A DNA stretch of 64,000 bases from Elusimicrobia bacterium GWF2_62_30 (GCA_001799995.1 MGUK01000080.1:1-64000); one strand, 5' to 3'; numbered from the stretch's first letter, positions 51,530 through 61,867 are shown. Notes: generated from the sequence alone by a model not told the origin. Translations and numbers: made by a program.

Positions 51530-52217
51530 GCCGGGCGTCCGCATAGCCCTGGAGCAGTCCGAAGCGCGGGCCTGGCGCGGCCGCGCGCTGGTCATAGACC
51601 TTTTCCGCTTTTCCAATACCATCTGCGCCCTTGTGGAAGCCGGCCGCCGGGACGTCCGCGTTTACGCGAGCCCCGAAAGGGCCGTGGCCGCCGGCAAGCT
51701 GGAGAAGAACGCCGACCTTTTTTCCGAGATAGACCTGGGGCCGGGCGTGGACCAGTACGACAATTCCCCGCATACGGCGCTCTACGGCTCCGACCCCGCG
51801 CGCGCCGCGCTGTCGGTGACCAATTCCGGCTCCCCGGCCGCCACGTCTTTGACCCTCGCCGAAGAGGTGCTCATAGCCTGCTTCGCTAATTTCCCCGCGC
51901 TCGTCTCGTATTGCCTCGCCGCGCCCAGGGACACGCTCATCGTCCCGGCCTGCCTGTTCTATAATCGCGCGCACGTGGAGGACGTTATCTGCGCCCGCGC
52001 GCTGGAACGCGCGCTGGCCGGGGAGGACGCTTTCGAAGAGGCGCTGCGCGAGATCCACGCCAGCGGCCGGGTGCTGGACTTCCTGGCCGGCAGGCCCGAG
52101 ACCGGTAAGCGGGACATGGAGATAGCGCTGAAAAAAGGGCTGTTCCGCGCCGTGCCGCGGCTGAAGTTCGTCAACGGCGTCGGCATAATAGATAACGCGG
52201 GAGGGGCGGCCGTATGA
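51495..52217 (+). CDS. ComB-like (2-phosphosulfolactate phosphatase family) protein
   Basis: 240 residues. ALVIDLFRFSNTICALVEAG resembles the start of ComB (VVIDVLRATTT), followed by IDLGPGVDQYDNSPHTAL (ComB: NSPxE-type loop), LSVTNSGSPAA, VPACLFYNRAHVEDVICA and the C-terminal catalytic-type region. ComB removes phosphate in coenzyme M synthesis in archaea; bacterial relatives are widespread and of uncertain function. The stop overlaps queC by 4 bp. Confidence 0.75.
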   Translation: MPQQPRPLSPNKPGVRIALEQSEARAWRGRALVIDLFRFSNTICALVEAGRRDVRVYASPERAVAAGKLEKNADLFSEIDLGPGVDQYDNSPHTALYGSDPARAALSVTNSGSPAATSLTLAEEVLIACFANFPALVSYCLAAPRDTLIVPACLFYNRAHVEDVICARALERALAGEDAFEEALREIHASGRVLDFLAGRPETGKRDMEIALKKGLFRAVPRLKFVNGVGIIDNAGGAAV

Positions 52218-52906
52218 AGAAAAAAGCCGTGGTACTTTTTTCCGGCGGGCTGGACTCGACGACCGCTCTTTACTGGGCGCTGGCCCGCGGCTACGACTGT
52301 GAGGCCGTCTCTTTTAATTACGGCCAGCGCCACGCGCGGGAGAACACCAGCGCCCGCGCCATAGCCCGCCTGGCCGGGGTGAAGCTTTACGAGATAGCGC
52401 TGAAGTTCCCGTGGTTCTCCTCCTGCTCGCTGGTCAACGGGAAACTGCCGCTGCCGGACGTGAGCCTTTCAAAGATCGGCTCGGGTAAAGCGATCCCGTC
52501 CACTTACGTGCCGGGACGCAACCTCGTTTTCGCCTCGGCCGGCTTCTCGCTGGCCGACGCCATAGGCGCGCAGGCCGTGGTGCTAGGGCCCAACGTGATA
52601 GATTATTCCGGCTACCCCGACTGCCGGCCGGCTTTTTACAAGGCCCTGGCCCGCGCGGCCGCTTTCGGGACGCGCAGCGGCGCCGGCGGGAAAAAGATAA
52701 AACTCCTTACGCCGCTGATAAAGCTGGGCAAGGCGGAAATAGTGCGCCTGGCGCTGCGGCTCAAGGCCCCGCTAGGGCTTACCTGGTCCTGTTATTCGGG
52801 CGGGCGCAGGCCCTGCGGGCGCTGCGATTCCTGCAAACTGCGCGCCAAGGGTTTCGCGGATGCCGGCGTCCCGGACCCGGCGTTAGCGGCGGGGCGTCCC
52901 GGATGA
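52214..52906 (+). CDS. queC: 7-cyano-7-deazaguanine synthase
   Basis: 230 residues. The PP-loop is [12 protein letters not shown] near 9, then [10 protein letters not shown], and the zinc site is the C-terminal [18 protein letters not shown]. QueC converts 7-carboxy-7-deazaguanine to preQ0 with ammonia and ATP, for queuosine synthesis. It overlaps the comB-like gene and queE by 4 bp each, forming a tight unit. queD and queF are not in this window. Confidence 0.95.
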   Translation: MKKKAVVLFSGGLDSTTALYWALARGYDCEAVSFNYGQRHARENTSARAIARLAGVKLYEIALKFPWFSSCSLVNGKLPLPDVSLSKIGSGKAIPSTYVPGRNLVFASAGFSLADAIGAQAVVLGPNVIDYSGYPDCRPAFYKALARAAAFGTRSGAGGKKIKLLTPLIKLGKAEIVRLALRLKAPLGLTWSCYSGGRRPCGRCDSCKLRAKGFADAGVPDPALAAGRPG

Positions 52907-53595
52907 AAGCCCCGGTAGCAGAGATCTTCGCGTCCATGCAGGGGGAGGGGCTGTACGCCGGGCAGAAGCAGGTGTTCCTGCGGTTCGCCGGCTGCAACCT
53001 GGACTGTTCCTACTGCGACGAGCCGGCCGCGCGGAGCGCCGCGGGGGCGGCCACGATGAGCCCGGCGGAAGCGGCCTCCGCCGTAATAAAACTGGCCAGA
53101 GCGAAAAAGACGCGCGCGGTCTCCCTGACAGGGGGGGAGCCGCTGCTGCACTGGCGGTTCATAAAGGCGCTGGCGCCGGCGCTCAAAAAAGCGGGGCTTG
53201 CCGTGCACCTGGAGACCAACGGCGTGCTTTACCGCGAGCTCGCGCAGGTGCGCCGCTGCTGCGACGTTATAGCCGCGGACATCAAGCTGCCGTCCTCCAC
53301 GGGGCAGAGGGCCGCCTGGAAAGCGCACGCCAGCTTCCTGGCGGCGGCCCCCGAAAAAACTTTCGTGAAGACCGTGGTGACTTCCCGCACCAAGATGGCC
53401 GAGCTGCAAAAGGCGGTCTCGCTGACGGCCGCGGTCCGGCCGGGCATGCCGTTCTTCATACAGCCGGCCACCGCGCGCCGCGGGGTCAGACCGCCGTCGG
53501 AAAAATTCCTGCGTGAGGCCTGCTGCCTGGCCGCTTTGAAACTGAGCCGGGTGAAACTGCTCGCGCAGCAGCACCCGCTGTGGGGCATTAAGTAG
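52903..53595 (+). CDS. queE: 7-carboxy-7-deazaguanine synthase (radical SAM)
   Basis: 230 residues. The iron-sulfur motif is CNLDCSYC (CxxxCxxC) in [14 protein letters not shown], with [12 protein letters not shown] as the GGE motif and [15 protein letters not shown] in the substrate-binding N-terminus. It makes CDG from carboxytetrahydropterin, the substrate of QueC encoded just upstream. Overlap 4 bp. Confidence 0.94.
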   Translation: MKAPVAEIFASMQGEGLYAGQKQVFLRFAGCNLDCSYCDEPAARSAAGAATMSPAEAASAVIKLARAKKTRAVSLTGGEPLLHWRFIKALAPALKKAGLAVHLETNGVLYRELAQVRRCCDVIAADIKLPSSTGQRAAWKAHASFLAAAPEKTFVKTVVTSRTKMAELQKAVSLTAAVRPGMPFFIQPATARRGVRPPSEKFLREACCLAALKLSRVKLLAQQHPLWGIK

Positions 53596-53607
53596 GGGGG
53601 ATATATT

Positions 53608-53913
53608 ATGTCTGAAGGGTCTTATTTGATAGATTGCCCGTGCTGCAAGGTGCGCATAGAAGTGGACCGGAAGACCGGCAAGGTGCTGCGCCACTGGGAG
53701 AAGCCGGTGGTCAAGGAAGGCGTAGACCCGATGCAGGAGGCCATCAAGAAGATGAAGGCCGAAAAAAGCCGGCTTGACGATTATTTTAACAACGCGGGCA
53801 GATCCCTGGAAGATAAGAAAAAAGAACTTAATGACAAGTTCGAGAAGGAAAAGAAAAGGATAGAGGATTCGGGGGATACTTCCCGGCCCATAAACCCCAT
53901 GGACCTGGACTGA
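53608..53913 (+). CDS. small zinc-ribbon/coiled-coil protein of unknown function
   Basis: 101 residues. A short N-terminal ribbon with CPCC and VEVDRKTGKVLRHWEKP is followed by a charged helix (about 45-90, KKMKAEKSRLDDYF, KKKELNDKFEKEKKRI). Three cysteines are visible. No family recognised. GGGGGGA lies 7 nt before the ATG; it lies 12 bp after queE and is probably co-transcribed. Confidence 0.7.
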   Translation: MSEGSYLIDCPCCKVRIEVDRKTGKVLRHWEKPVVKEGVDPMQEAIKKMKAEKSRLDDYFNNAGRSLEDKKKELNDKFEKEKKRIEDSGDTSRPINPMDLD

Positions 53914-53916
53914 CCT

Positions 53917-54024
53917 GAAAGTTGCCGGTGCAACTTTCCGCCCGCATAGCGGGCGCCCTTCGGGAGGCATACGCCTCGTCGGGCCGGGCGCGCATAGCGC
54001 TGGGCCCTCCGCCCGCTGCGCGGG
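53917..54024. repeat. cluster of short GC-rich hairpins after the zinc-ribbon gene
   Basis: Several perfect small palindromes follow the stop codon: GAAAGTTGC-CGGT-GCAACTTTC (53917-53938), GCCCGC-ATA-GCGGGC (53940-53954), GAGGC-ATAC-GCCTC (53964-53977), GCGC-ATA-GCGC (53990-54000) and CCCGC-TGC-GCGGG (54012-54024). No gene is seen between 53914 and 54208; the rest of the gap holds the terminator at 54126 and the promoter at 54181. Confidence 0.6.
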
Positions 54025-54125
54025 GAATCCTGCAGAATTATTCTGTTTCCTGATTCTTCCTTTGAAATCTATCTTAAACTGCAGGATTCAGGCTAATACC
54101 CGCGCGGTGCCCGGAAAGGGCGCAT

Positions 54126-54158
54126 AAGGGCCTATGTCCGCATAGGCCCTTTTTTTTG
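54126..54158 (+). terminator. intrinsic terminator
   Basis: An 11-bp stem AAGGGCCTATG / CATAGGCCCTT with loop TCCG ends in eight T. It closes the queC-queE transcript region, about 210 bp after the zinc-ribbon gene. Confidence 0.9.
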
Positions 54159-54180
54159 CCTTTGTTGCCTTTACGGCCCT

Positions 54181-54208
54181 TTGAAAGTTCCGGCCCGAGC
54201 CGTATACT
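54181..54208 (+). promoter_or_regulatory. promoter abutting the phospholipase-D-like gene
   Basis: TTGAAA, 16 bases, TATACT. The -10 box ends immediately before the first ATG (54209), and the second in-frame ATG (54215) lies 6 nt after the box, where transcription is expected to begin. Confidence 0.55.
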
Positions 54209-54214
54209 ATGGGT

Positions 54215-55873
54215 ATGCTAATAAAGAAACCCGTTATCTCGCTCGCAGTTTCGATGGCTCTTCTTCCCCAATTCGTCTCAGCCCAGGCTCTCTACGGCGG
54301 CGCCGATAAGAAGCCGGGCGACTATAACACCAAGATCTCGAAGACGGCCGAAGCCCTCGGCATCAGCGTTTACGAAGACTACCCCGTGCAGCGGGACGCC
54401 TCGGCCCGGTCCTCCTACCAGGCGCCCGCGGTAAGCCGGCCCGCCCCCGTAAATCTCAAATATGAAGTCCCCGGACTATCGGAAGAAAAGGCCTCCGTTC
54501 CGCCCGAGTTCGCCGGCACCGAGCCCGTTTCCTACATCGGCCTGGCCGCCACCATCTGGAACACCATCAGGAGCAAGGTCTCCGATACCGGCTGGCTGCC
54601 CGGCACGGAAAAGCCCGCCTCTTTCGAGGAGATCTCGGACCGCGTGCTTAAAGCCTCCAAGTCGACGGCTTTCCCGGCCCGCCAGGCCGGCCAGCCCTCG
54701 CTGTTCACGGACGGCGGCTTTATAAACGAATTCGAGAACGCCACCGGCGCGCGCTTCAGCGGCGGCCACTCCGCGAAATTCCTGATAGACGGCGTGGAAT
54801 CTTTCCGCGTCAGAGATTCCCTCATAAAGAACGCGAAGAAGAGCCTGCTCGTTTCCAGCTGGGCCTTCTACGACGACACCACCGGCTACGAAGCCGCGCA
54901 GATGCTTATCGAGAAAAAGAAGCAGGGCCTGGACGTAAAGGTGATGATAGACAACAATGTTTCCTCCAGCCACGGCCGCAAGGTCGTGAAGCTGATGGAA
55001 GCGGCCGGCGTGGAAGTGGTCCGGCATAACGATCCCGACCGCGCCGGGGACATCTGGCACGTGAAGATCATGATAGTGGACGACAAGTACGCCATAGCAG
55101 GCGGCATGAATTTCGGCGACGTGTATTCCCACAAGGGCTCCGGCAGCGTGAAGTGGCGCGACACGGACGTTATCTTTTCCGGTCCCGCCGTCCTGGATTC
55201 CAAGAAGCTCATCGGCGACCAGTGGAACGCCAACGTGGCGAAGAAGAAGCTCCCCTTCAAGTCGGTGGACGTGCGCGGCCCGCAGAACGCGGATTTCGAG
55301 GGCGGCAGCGCCCAGGTGTCGGTGCTGCTTTCCAACCCGCCCAAGACCGCCCCGATCCTTATCAGCATCATCAAGGCGATGTATGGCGCGACCAAGACCA
55401 TAAACATTGAGAACGCCTACTTCGTGGCCATCCCGGTGGTTTCCCAGGCCGTGATCGAGGCCCTGGACCGCGGCGTGGAGGTCAACATCCTCACCAACTC
55501 CAAGGAGAGCATAGACGCCGAGGGCAAGCCGATAATCGACGCGATGGCCAAGTGCCTGATCCCGCTGGTGCAGTCCGGCGCCAAGGTGTACCTGAAGCAG
55601 GGGGAGGCGCAGACGCTGCACTCCAAGTTCATGACGGTGGACGGCGAGTTCGCCAGCATCGGTTCCTACAACCTGCACCCCCGCGGCGAGCGCTCGGACG
55701 CCGAACTCAACGTGAACGTGCTGGACCGCGGTTCCGTGGCGCAGCTGGACGCGGTTTTCGCTCGCGACCTCTCGCTGGCCAAGAAAGTCCGCTCGGCCAA
55801 AGAGCTGGAAGGGCAGCCGGGCTGGCTGTCGAAGATCATGTCCAAGTACTTCTACGAGCAGTTGAAGAAATAG
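54215..55873 (+). CDS. secreted phospholipase D/cardiolipin synthase-like protein
   Basis: 552 residues from the ATG at 54215, chosen because the promoter overlaps the earlier ATG at 54209. A signal peptide ends at FVSA. After about 170 unassigned residues come the two HKD modules: HVKIMIVDDKYAIAGGMNFGD (first 20 residues are the motif region) and HSKFMTVDGEFASIGSYN. This pair is typical of bacterial cardiolipin synthases, but those are membrane-anchored by helices; here a cleaved signal peptide suggests a periplasmic or secreted phosphatidyl-transferring or phosphodiesterase enzyme. It is monocistronic with its own promoter and terminator. Confidence 0.88.
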   Translation: MLIKKPVISLAVSMALLPQFVSAQALYGGADKKPGDYNTKISKTAEALGISVYEDYPVQRDASARSSYQAPAVSRPAPVNLKYEVPGLSEEKASVPPEFAGTEPVSYIGLAATIWNTIRSKVSDTGWLPGTEKPASFEEISDRVLKASKSTAFPARQAGQPSLFTDGGFINEFENATGARFSGGHSAKFLIDGVESFRVRDSLIKNAKKSLLVSSWAFYDDTTGYEAAQMLIEKKKQGLDVKVMIDNNVSSSHGRKVVKLMEAAGVEVVRHNDPDRAGDIWHVKIMIVDDKYAIAGGMNFGDVYSHKGSGSVKWRDTDVIFSGPAVLDSKKLIGDQWNANVAKKKLPFKSVDVRGPQNADFEGGSAQVSVLLSNPPKTAPILISIIKAMYGATKTINIENAYFVAIPVVSQAVIEALDRGVEVNILTNSKESIDAEGKPIIDAMAKCLIPLVQSGAKVYLKQGEAQTLHSKFMTVDGEFASIGSYNLHPRGERSDAELNVNVLDRGSVAQLDAVFARDLSLAKKVRSAKELEGQPGWLSKIMSKYFYEQLKK

Positions 55874-55896
55874 AGCCCCGCGGCAAGGTTTGTTCG

Positions 55897-55934
55897 AGCC
55901 GGAGCCCGGAACTGTCCCGGGCTCCGGTTCTTTG
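55897..55934 (+). terminator. intrinsic terminator of the phospholipase-D-like gene
   Basis: An 11-bp stem CCGGAGCCCGG / CCGGGCTCCGG with a 7-nt loop is followed by TTCTTT. It lies 24 bp after the stop codon and 10 bp before the dispersed repeat. Confidence 0.8.
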
Positions 55935-55943
55935 TATGGGCGG

Positions 55944-56079
55944 CCGCCCCTGCCGCCCGGGCCGGGTATGCAAAACGCGCTAGGCCACACCGTGGCCGTC
56001 GCTCATCCTCCTCCCTCGCCGCTACGCAAGGCTCGGTCGTCGGAAGGTTTTGCCTACCCGGCCCGGGCGCCAGGGGCGG
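55944..56079 (+). repeat. dispersed structured repeat, copy 1
   Basis: A 136-bp element bounded by 33-bp inverted arms (55944-55976 and 56047-56079) with only two mismatches, ending inward in GCAAAAC/GTTTTGC. The core starts GCGCT and has a perfect GGCCAC-ACC-GTGGCC hairpin, then a pyrimidine-rich stretch and CTCGCCGCTACGCAAGGCTCGG. A second copy is at 61676-61809. No transposase is nearby. The stretch to 56170 holds only this element and the hpt promoter. Confidence 0.8.
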
Positions 56080-56133
56080 GTGGCATACATGACCCTACGC
56101 ATATATATTATTGATAAACGCGCTGGTTAATCA

Positions 56134-56162
56134 TTGGCAAAGGGCGCCAAAAAACCTAGAAT
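56134..56162 (+). promoter_or_regulatory. promoter of the hpt-ftsH-cdaA unit
   Basis: TTGGCA, 17 bases, TAGAAT; the ATG of hpt is 8 nt after the -10 box with no Shine-Dalgarno, so the mRNA should begin at or next to the start codon. Confidence 0.7.
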
Positions 56163-56170
56163 ATAGCTCT

Positions 56171-56718
56171 ATGCACAAGGATTTGGAAGAGATCCTTATC
56201 TCGAAACAGGACCTGGAAGCCAGCGTCGCCAAGCTGGGCGCGCGCATTTCCGCCGACTACGCGGGCCGCTGCGTGACCCTGGTGGGCGTGCTGAAGGGCT
56301 GCGTGCTCTTCATGTCCGACCTGGCCAAGCACATCACTACCGATACCCGGCTGGATTTCATGATGCTCTCTTCCTATGCCGGCGAGCATTCCACCGGCGT
56401 GGTGCGGATCCTGCTGGACCTCAAGGAAAGCATAGAGGACTGCGACGTGCTGATAGTGGAGGATATCGTGGATTCGGGCCTCACTATGAACTACATGCTG
56501 CAGAACCTGAAGACCCGCCGGCCCAGGTCGCTGGAGATCTGCACGCTGCTGGACAAGCCCAGCCGCCGCAAGGCTCCCGTGCCCATAAAGTACACCGGCT
56601 TCACGATAGAGGACAAGTTCGTCGTCGGGTACGGGCTGGACTACAACGGTATCTACCGCAATCTCCCGTACATCGGCGTGCTCAAGAAGTCCGCCGTAGA
56701 AGCACAAGGAAACAACCC

Positions 56719-56728
<10 letters not shown>
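56171..56728 (+). CDS. hpt: hypoxanthine phosphoribosyltransferase
   Basis: 185 residues. VLIVEDIVDSGLTMNY is the PRPP-binding loop, GVLKGCVLFMSDLAKHI the N-terminal loop and FVVGYGLDYNGIYRNLPYIG the C-terminal purine-binding part. It salvages hypoxanthine and guanine. The ATG at 56171 fits family length; a longer frame from 56111 would cover the promoter. It overlaps ftsH by 10 bp, a pairing (hpt-ftsH) common in bacteria. Confidence 0.95.
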
Positions 56729-58530
<1,802 letters not shown>

Positions 58531-58543
58531 AGAACGGGGAGAC

Positions 58544-59389
58544 ATGCAGGCTTATCTGAAATACTTTAACCAGCTGGCGGATATCTTCGCGGTGTATTAC
58601 ATCGTGTACCGCCTAATCTTGCTGCTCAAGGGCACGCGCGCCATGCAGGTGGTTTGGGGCGTGTTCGTGCTGGCCGTGGTCACCGCGCTGGCGAAGTTCC
58701 TCAGCCTGGCCGCCACGGTCTGGCTCATGCAGCAGTTCTGGCTGGCCGGTATCTTCCTGCTGATCGTCGTCTTCCAGCCGGAGATCCGCATAGCGCTGGC
58801 CAATATCGGCTCCAACCCGCTGGGCCGGGTCATGGTCTCGCAGGAATACAAGTTCATCGCCGAGATGATAGAGGCGATAAAGACGGCCGCCGCCGAAAAG
58901 ATGGGCATGCTCATCGTGCTGGAGCAGGATATGGGGCTGCGCGACATCGTCGAGACCGGCGTGCGGCTCAACGGCGAGGTGTCCAAGGAGCTGCTGCTCA
59001 CTATTTTCCACGCCAAGACGCTGCTGCACGACGGCGCGGCCGTTATCGCCAACAACCGGCTGGTGGCCGCGGGCTGCATCCTGCCGCTCACCGAGCAGCA
59101 GGAGCTCTCCAAGATCCTGGGTATGCGGCACCGCGCCGCGCTGGGCTTAAGCGAGATCGCGGACGCCATCATCCTGATCGTTTCCGAGGAGAACGGCCTT
59201 ATCTCCATAGCGCGCAACGGCAAGCTGCAGCAGGCCGTGGACCCGAAGGACCTCGAGGCCATGCTCTACCAGCTGTACCATTCCAGGGGGGAGAAGAGCC
59301 TGCTCAGGAAGGCCCTGCGGCCCGAAGCTCCGCCCGCCGCCGCGCCGCAGCCGGCCCCGGCCCCCCAATCCGTCCCGGAGCAGCGTTGA
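58544..59389 (+). CDS. cdaA: diadenylate cyclase CdaA (c-di-AMP synthase)
   Basis: 281 residues. Three N-terminal membrane helices (about 12-80) precede the DAC domain with LLHDGAAVIANNRL (DGA motif) and LGMRHRAALGLSE (RHR motif), the two catalytic signatures. It makes cyclic di-AMP from two ATP, a regulator of potassium, osmolytes and wall balance. The C-terminus has a Pro/Ala-rich tail (about 25 residues). Usual neighbours are cdaR and glmM; glmM lies 2.8 kb downstream and a cdaR stub follows directly. Confidence 0.96.
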   Translation: MQAYLKYFNQLADIFAVYYIVYRLILLLKGTRAMQVVWGVFVLAVVTALAKFLSLAATVWLMQQFWLAGIFLLIVVFQPEIRIALANIGSNPLGRVMVSQEYKFIAEMIEAIKTAAAEKMGMLIVLEQDMGLRDIVETGVRLNGEVSKELLLTIFHAKTLLHDGAAVIANNRLVAAGCILPLTEQQELSKILGMRHRAALGLSEIADAIILIVSEENGLISIARNGKLQQAVDPKDLEAMLYQLYHSRGEKSLLRKALRPEAPPAAAPQPAPAPQSVPEQR

Positions 59390-59391
59390 CC

Positions 59392-59490
59392 ATGAACATC
59401 CCCGAACTTTTCACCCACAACTGGCAGATAAAGCTGCTGTCCCTCGTGATAGCGCTGCTTATCTGGTACTTCATCACCAGCGGGGCCTGA
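59392..59490 (+). CDS. 32-residue membrane stub resembling the N-terminus of CdaR (YbbR)
   Basis: A short frame starting 2 bp after cdaA: MNIPELFTHNWQIKLLSLV then ALLIWYFITSGA and a stop. The pattern NWxxKLLSLxIALLIWYF is that of the single membrane helix that opens YbbR/CdaR proteins, the regulators encoded next to cdaA in many bacteria. The YbbR repeats that should follow are missing: the next 130 bp are non-coding and no YbbR-like frame is seen. GGAG lies 11 nt upstream. It may be a functional micro-anchor for CdaA or a truncated remnant. Confidence 0.6.
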   Translation: MNIPELFTHNWQIKLLSLVIALLIWYFITSGA

Positions 59491-59621
59491 CCGGCCTGCC
59501 CTTTTGGCCCCCTCAGCCTGGGCCTAATACCCGCCTTTCCCTGCCCTTTCTGCTCTTATTACGCGCCGCCGTTCCTGTCATAATATAGCTGTAGCGGACA
59601 GCTGCAGGACAGGAGATGGGA

Positions 59622-60809
59622 ATGAAAAAATCGGCCTTTATATACGCTTCTTTAGCCGCGGTTCTCGCCCTGCAACCCCTTTCAGCTTTTGATTTCGGCC
59701 TGCCGAAGGATGTCAGGATAACGGTGCCCTCCGCCCCGCCGCCGTCCTCGGCCCGGCTCCTGGAGCAGTACGCCGAATACTATTCCGCTCTTACCGCCTA
59801 CTCCGATAAAGCTTTTTCGGTGGCGCAGGACAGCGCCGATTTCTACGACGCCCAGGCGCGCGGCACCTATCTCCGCGGCCGCGTCGAGGACCTGTCCGCC
59901 GCGATAATCAAGCTCTCCGCCTCCGACCCCTGCGTGGTGCGCCGCGCCGCCGCCGGGCTTGGGGAAGTTAATTTTACCGAGCTGCTGCCCCGGCTGCCCG
60001 GCACCTGCGGCCTGCCCATGTTCAGGAAACCGGATGGAGCTGTCGTGGCGGCTTGGGTGACGAAGGGCGTCGCGGCCGAGCTGGAAAATGTTTTTGGCGC
60101 GCAGGCAAAGACGGAAGGCGACAACGGGGCGATAAAGGCCGGCTACTGCCGCATCAATTACGTGAAGAACAATGTGCCGTTCCTGGTGCAGTACGACGGC
60201 TTCCTGAAGAAGGGCGAAGTCATTCTCACCTTCGACGACGGCCCCGGCGCGCTGACCGAAGAGGTTTCCGCCGCGATGAAGGCCGGCAACGCGCCGTCGC
60301 TCTTTTTCGTGCTGGGCCGGAACCTGGGGACGGAAGGCAAGAAGCGCATAAAGGCGGAGGCCGCCGACGGGCATTCCGTGGGCGTGCACGGTTATTACCA
60401 CGCCACCGAAAATGAAAAGCCCTTTACCGCCTACTCGGTGGAAAAGATCCTCTCCCAACTCGACGGCGTGGCGTCCAGCATCTCCGGCGCCACCGGCAGC
60501 GCCCCGAAGTTCTTCAGGCCGCCCTACGGCATAATCTCGCCGGACGCGCTGCGCGCCATCGCCTCGGACCTGGACCTGGTCCCGGTGGGCTGGACCATCG
60601 ACACCCTCGACTGGTCCACCAAGGACCCGGACGCCCTTTACGCCAACACCATTTCGATGATACGCAAGCGCGGCAAAGGCATTGTGCTGATGCACGACAT
60701 CCACGCCCAGAGCCGCACCGCTTCCATCAAGCTGGTTAAATGGCTGGCCGAGAACGGCTATAAAGTGGTTTCTCCCGACAGGCTGGCCGAAGCTTTCAAA
60801 GCGAAGTGA
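59622..60809 (+). CDS. secreted polysaccharide deacetylase (NodB/CE4 family)
   Basis: 395 residues from the ATG 6 nt after AGGAG (an ATG at 59616 abuts the ribosome site). Signal peptide (cleavage near LSAF). After an unassigned N-terminal half, the CE4 domain has ILTFDDGPG (motif 1, catalytic base and metal Asp), GVHGYYHATE (motif 2, His ligands), FFRPPYG (motif 3), DTLDW (motif 4) and IVLMHDIH (motif 5). It should remove N-acetyl groups from peptidoglycan or another glycan. A terminator follows. Confidence 0.92.
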   Translation: MKKSAFIYASLAAVLALQPLSAFDFGLPKDVRITVPSAPPPSSARLLEQYAEYYSALTAYSDKAFSVAQDSADFYDAQARGTYLRGRVEDLSAAIIKLSASDPCVVRRAAAGLGEVNFTELLPRLPGTCGLPMFRKPDGAVVAAWVTKGVAAELENVFGAQAKTEGDNGAIKAGYCRINYVKNNVPFLVQYDGFLKKGEVILTFDDGPGALTEEVSAAMKAGNAPSLFFVLGRNLGTEGKKRIKAEAADGHSVGVHGYYHATENEKPFTAYSVEKILSQLDGVASSISGATGSAPKFFRPPYGIISPDALRAIASDLDLVPVGWTIDTLDWSTKDPDALYANTISMIRKRGKGIVLMHDIHAQSRTASIKLVKWLAENGYKVVSPDRLAEAFKAK

Positions 60810-60827
60810 GCCAGCGTGAGTGAACGG

Positions 60828-60856
60828 ACGCCCGCTCCCTGCGGGCGTTCTTTTTT
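60828..60856 (+). terminator. intrinsic terminator of the deacetylase gene
   Basis: An 8-bp stem ACGCCCGC / GCGGGCGT with loop TCCCT is followed by TCTTTTTT. Confidence 0.9.
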
Positions 60857-60869
60857 GAGGTAAATTGGG

Positions 60870-60875
60870 TACAAT
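60870..60875 (+). promoter_or_regulatory. -10 box next to the glycerophosphodiesterase start
   Basis: TACAAT ends 6 nt before the ATG at 60882 and 14 nt after the terminator T-run. No Shine-Dalgarno; a leaderless mRNA is expected if this box is used. The -35 region is weak. Confidence 0.5.
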
Positions 60876-60881
60876 ACACAA

Positions 60882-61625
60882 ATGGGTGCCATAAAAGTTT
60901 ACGCGCACCGGGGGGGATTGCTGAAGGCCCCGGAGAACACGATAGCCGCTTTCAAAGCGGCCTTTTCCTCGGGCGCGGAGGCCGTGGAGTGCGACATCCG
61001 CCGCACCGGCGACGGCCAGTTCGTGGCCTGCCACGACGCCAACGTGAAAAGGGTGACCGGTCGTTCCTGGCCGGTGTCCGGCGCCAGCTGGGCGCATCTT
61101 AAAACGCTGCGCGTCTTCGGCAAAGAGCCGATGGCCCACCTCGACGACATCCTTAACCTGATGATACTGCGCCCGGGGCGAGATTTTTATTTCGAGATGG
61201 CGCTGGAGAAGCTTTCCGACGCGGCGGACCTGGCCCTGCAGATAAAAAGGGCCGGCGTGCAGCGGCGGGCCTTCCTGCTGGCTTTTTCCACGCATAGCGC
61301 TTTCCTGGATGCCGCCAGGGCGGCGGTGCCGGATATCGGTACGGCGGTGATGCCGCTTTTCCCTTCGGATATCGTAGGGACGGCGGAGCGGGCCGGGGCG
61401 CAAAGGGTCTGCGCTGGCTGGATAGACTGGCCGTTCACCAAGCAGCTGTTCGCGCTGGGCGCGGCGGCGTTCGATTTTAAGGCGCAGGCAGCGCGCGCGG
61501 AGCAGGCCGGCATCGGCGTGTCGGCCGGGGTGGCCAACCACCCGCGCGACGTGCGCTGGCTTTCCTCGCTGGGCGTGTCCGCCATCTGGACCGACGACGT
61601 CCCTATGGCCATGAAGTACCTCTGA
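60882..61625 (+). CDS. glycerophosphodiester phosphodiesterase
   Basis: 247 residues. AHRGGLLKAPENT has the catalytic His and Glu, AVECDIRRTGDGQFVACHD the metal ligands and second catalytic His, both at the expected spacing from the start. It cleaves deacylated phospholipids to glycerol 3-phosphate and an alcohol, which matches the OPA-family transporter elsewhere in the window only loosely. No signal peptide, so it is cytoplasmic (UgpQ-like). Confidence 0.93.
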   Translation: MGAIKVYAHRGGLLKAPENTIAAFKAAFSSGAEAVECDIRRTGDGQFVACHDANVKRVTGRSWPVSGASWAHLKTLRVFGKEPMAHLDDILNLMILRPGRDFYFEMALEKLSDAADLALQIKRAGVQRRAFLLAFSTHSAFLDAARAAVPDIGTAVMPLFPSDIVGTAERAGAQRVCAGWIDWPFTKQLFALGAAAFDFKAQAARAEQAGIGVSAGVANHPRDVRWLSSLGVSAIWTDDVPMAMKYL

Positions 61626-61675
61626 GCCGGCCTCCCCTCCTGTTAAGCGGGTAATATTTCATGGCTCCCAGGCGT

Positions 61676-61809
61676 GCGGTTCCTGCCTTGGGGACCGGAG
61701 CGCAAAACGCGCTCGGCACACCGTGCCTCGCTCTTCCTCCGGCCTCGGCGCTATGCAAGCCTCGGCCTACGGACGGTTTTGCTAACCCGGTCCCCAAGGC
61801 GGGAACCGC
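61676..61809 (+). repeat. dispersed structured repeat, copy 2
   Basis: A 134-bp element. Its outer arms (61676-61698 and 61787-61809) pair over 23 bp with one mismatch but differ in sequence from the arms of copy 1. The inner part matches copy 1: GCAAAACGCGCT, a GGCAC-ACC-GTGCC hairpin (61714-61726; copy 1 has GGCCAC-ACC-GTGGCC), a pyrimidine-rich stretch, CTCGGCGCTATGCAAGCCTCGG and GGTTTTGCTAACCCGG. It lies between the glycerophosphodiesterase gene and the tRNA-Ser terminator. Confidence 0.8.
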
Positions 61810-61832
61810 TCTCCTTCCTCAGTTTCAAAGAG

Positions 61833-61860
61833 AAAAGCCCCGCTTGCGCGGGGCTTTTTT
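61833..61860. terminator. bidirectional intrinsic terminator downstream of tRNA-Ser
   Basis: A 7-bp stem GCCCCGC / GCGGGGC with loop TTGC has AAAA on the left and TTTTTT on the right. It is 7 bp from the 3' end of tRNA-Ser (minus) and also ends the plus-strand transcript. Confidence 0.85.
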
Positions 61861-61867
61861 AAAACTT

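Noticed and set aside
55890-56114. 74-codon frame running through the dispersed repeat (similar frame at 61661-61936)
   Set aside because: The two peptides look alike only because the repeat DNA is alike; the stems and hairpins explain the sequence better, and there is no ribosome site.
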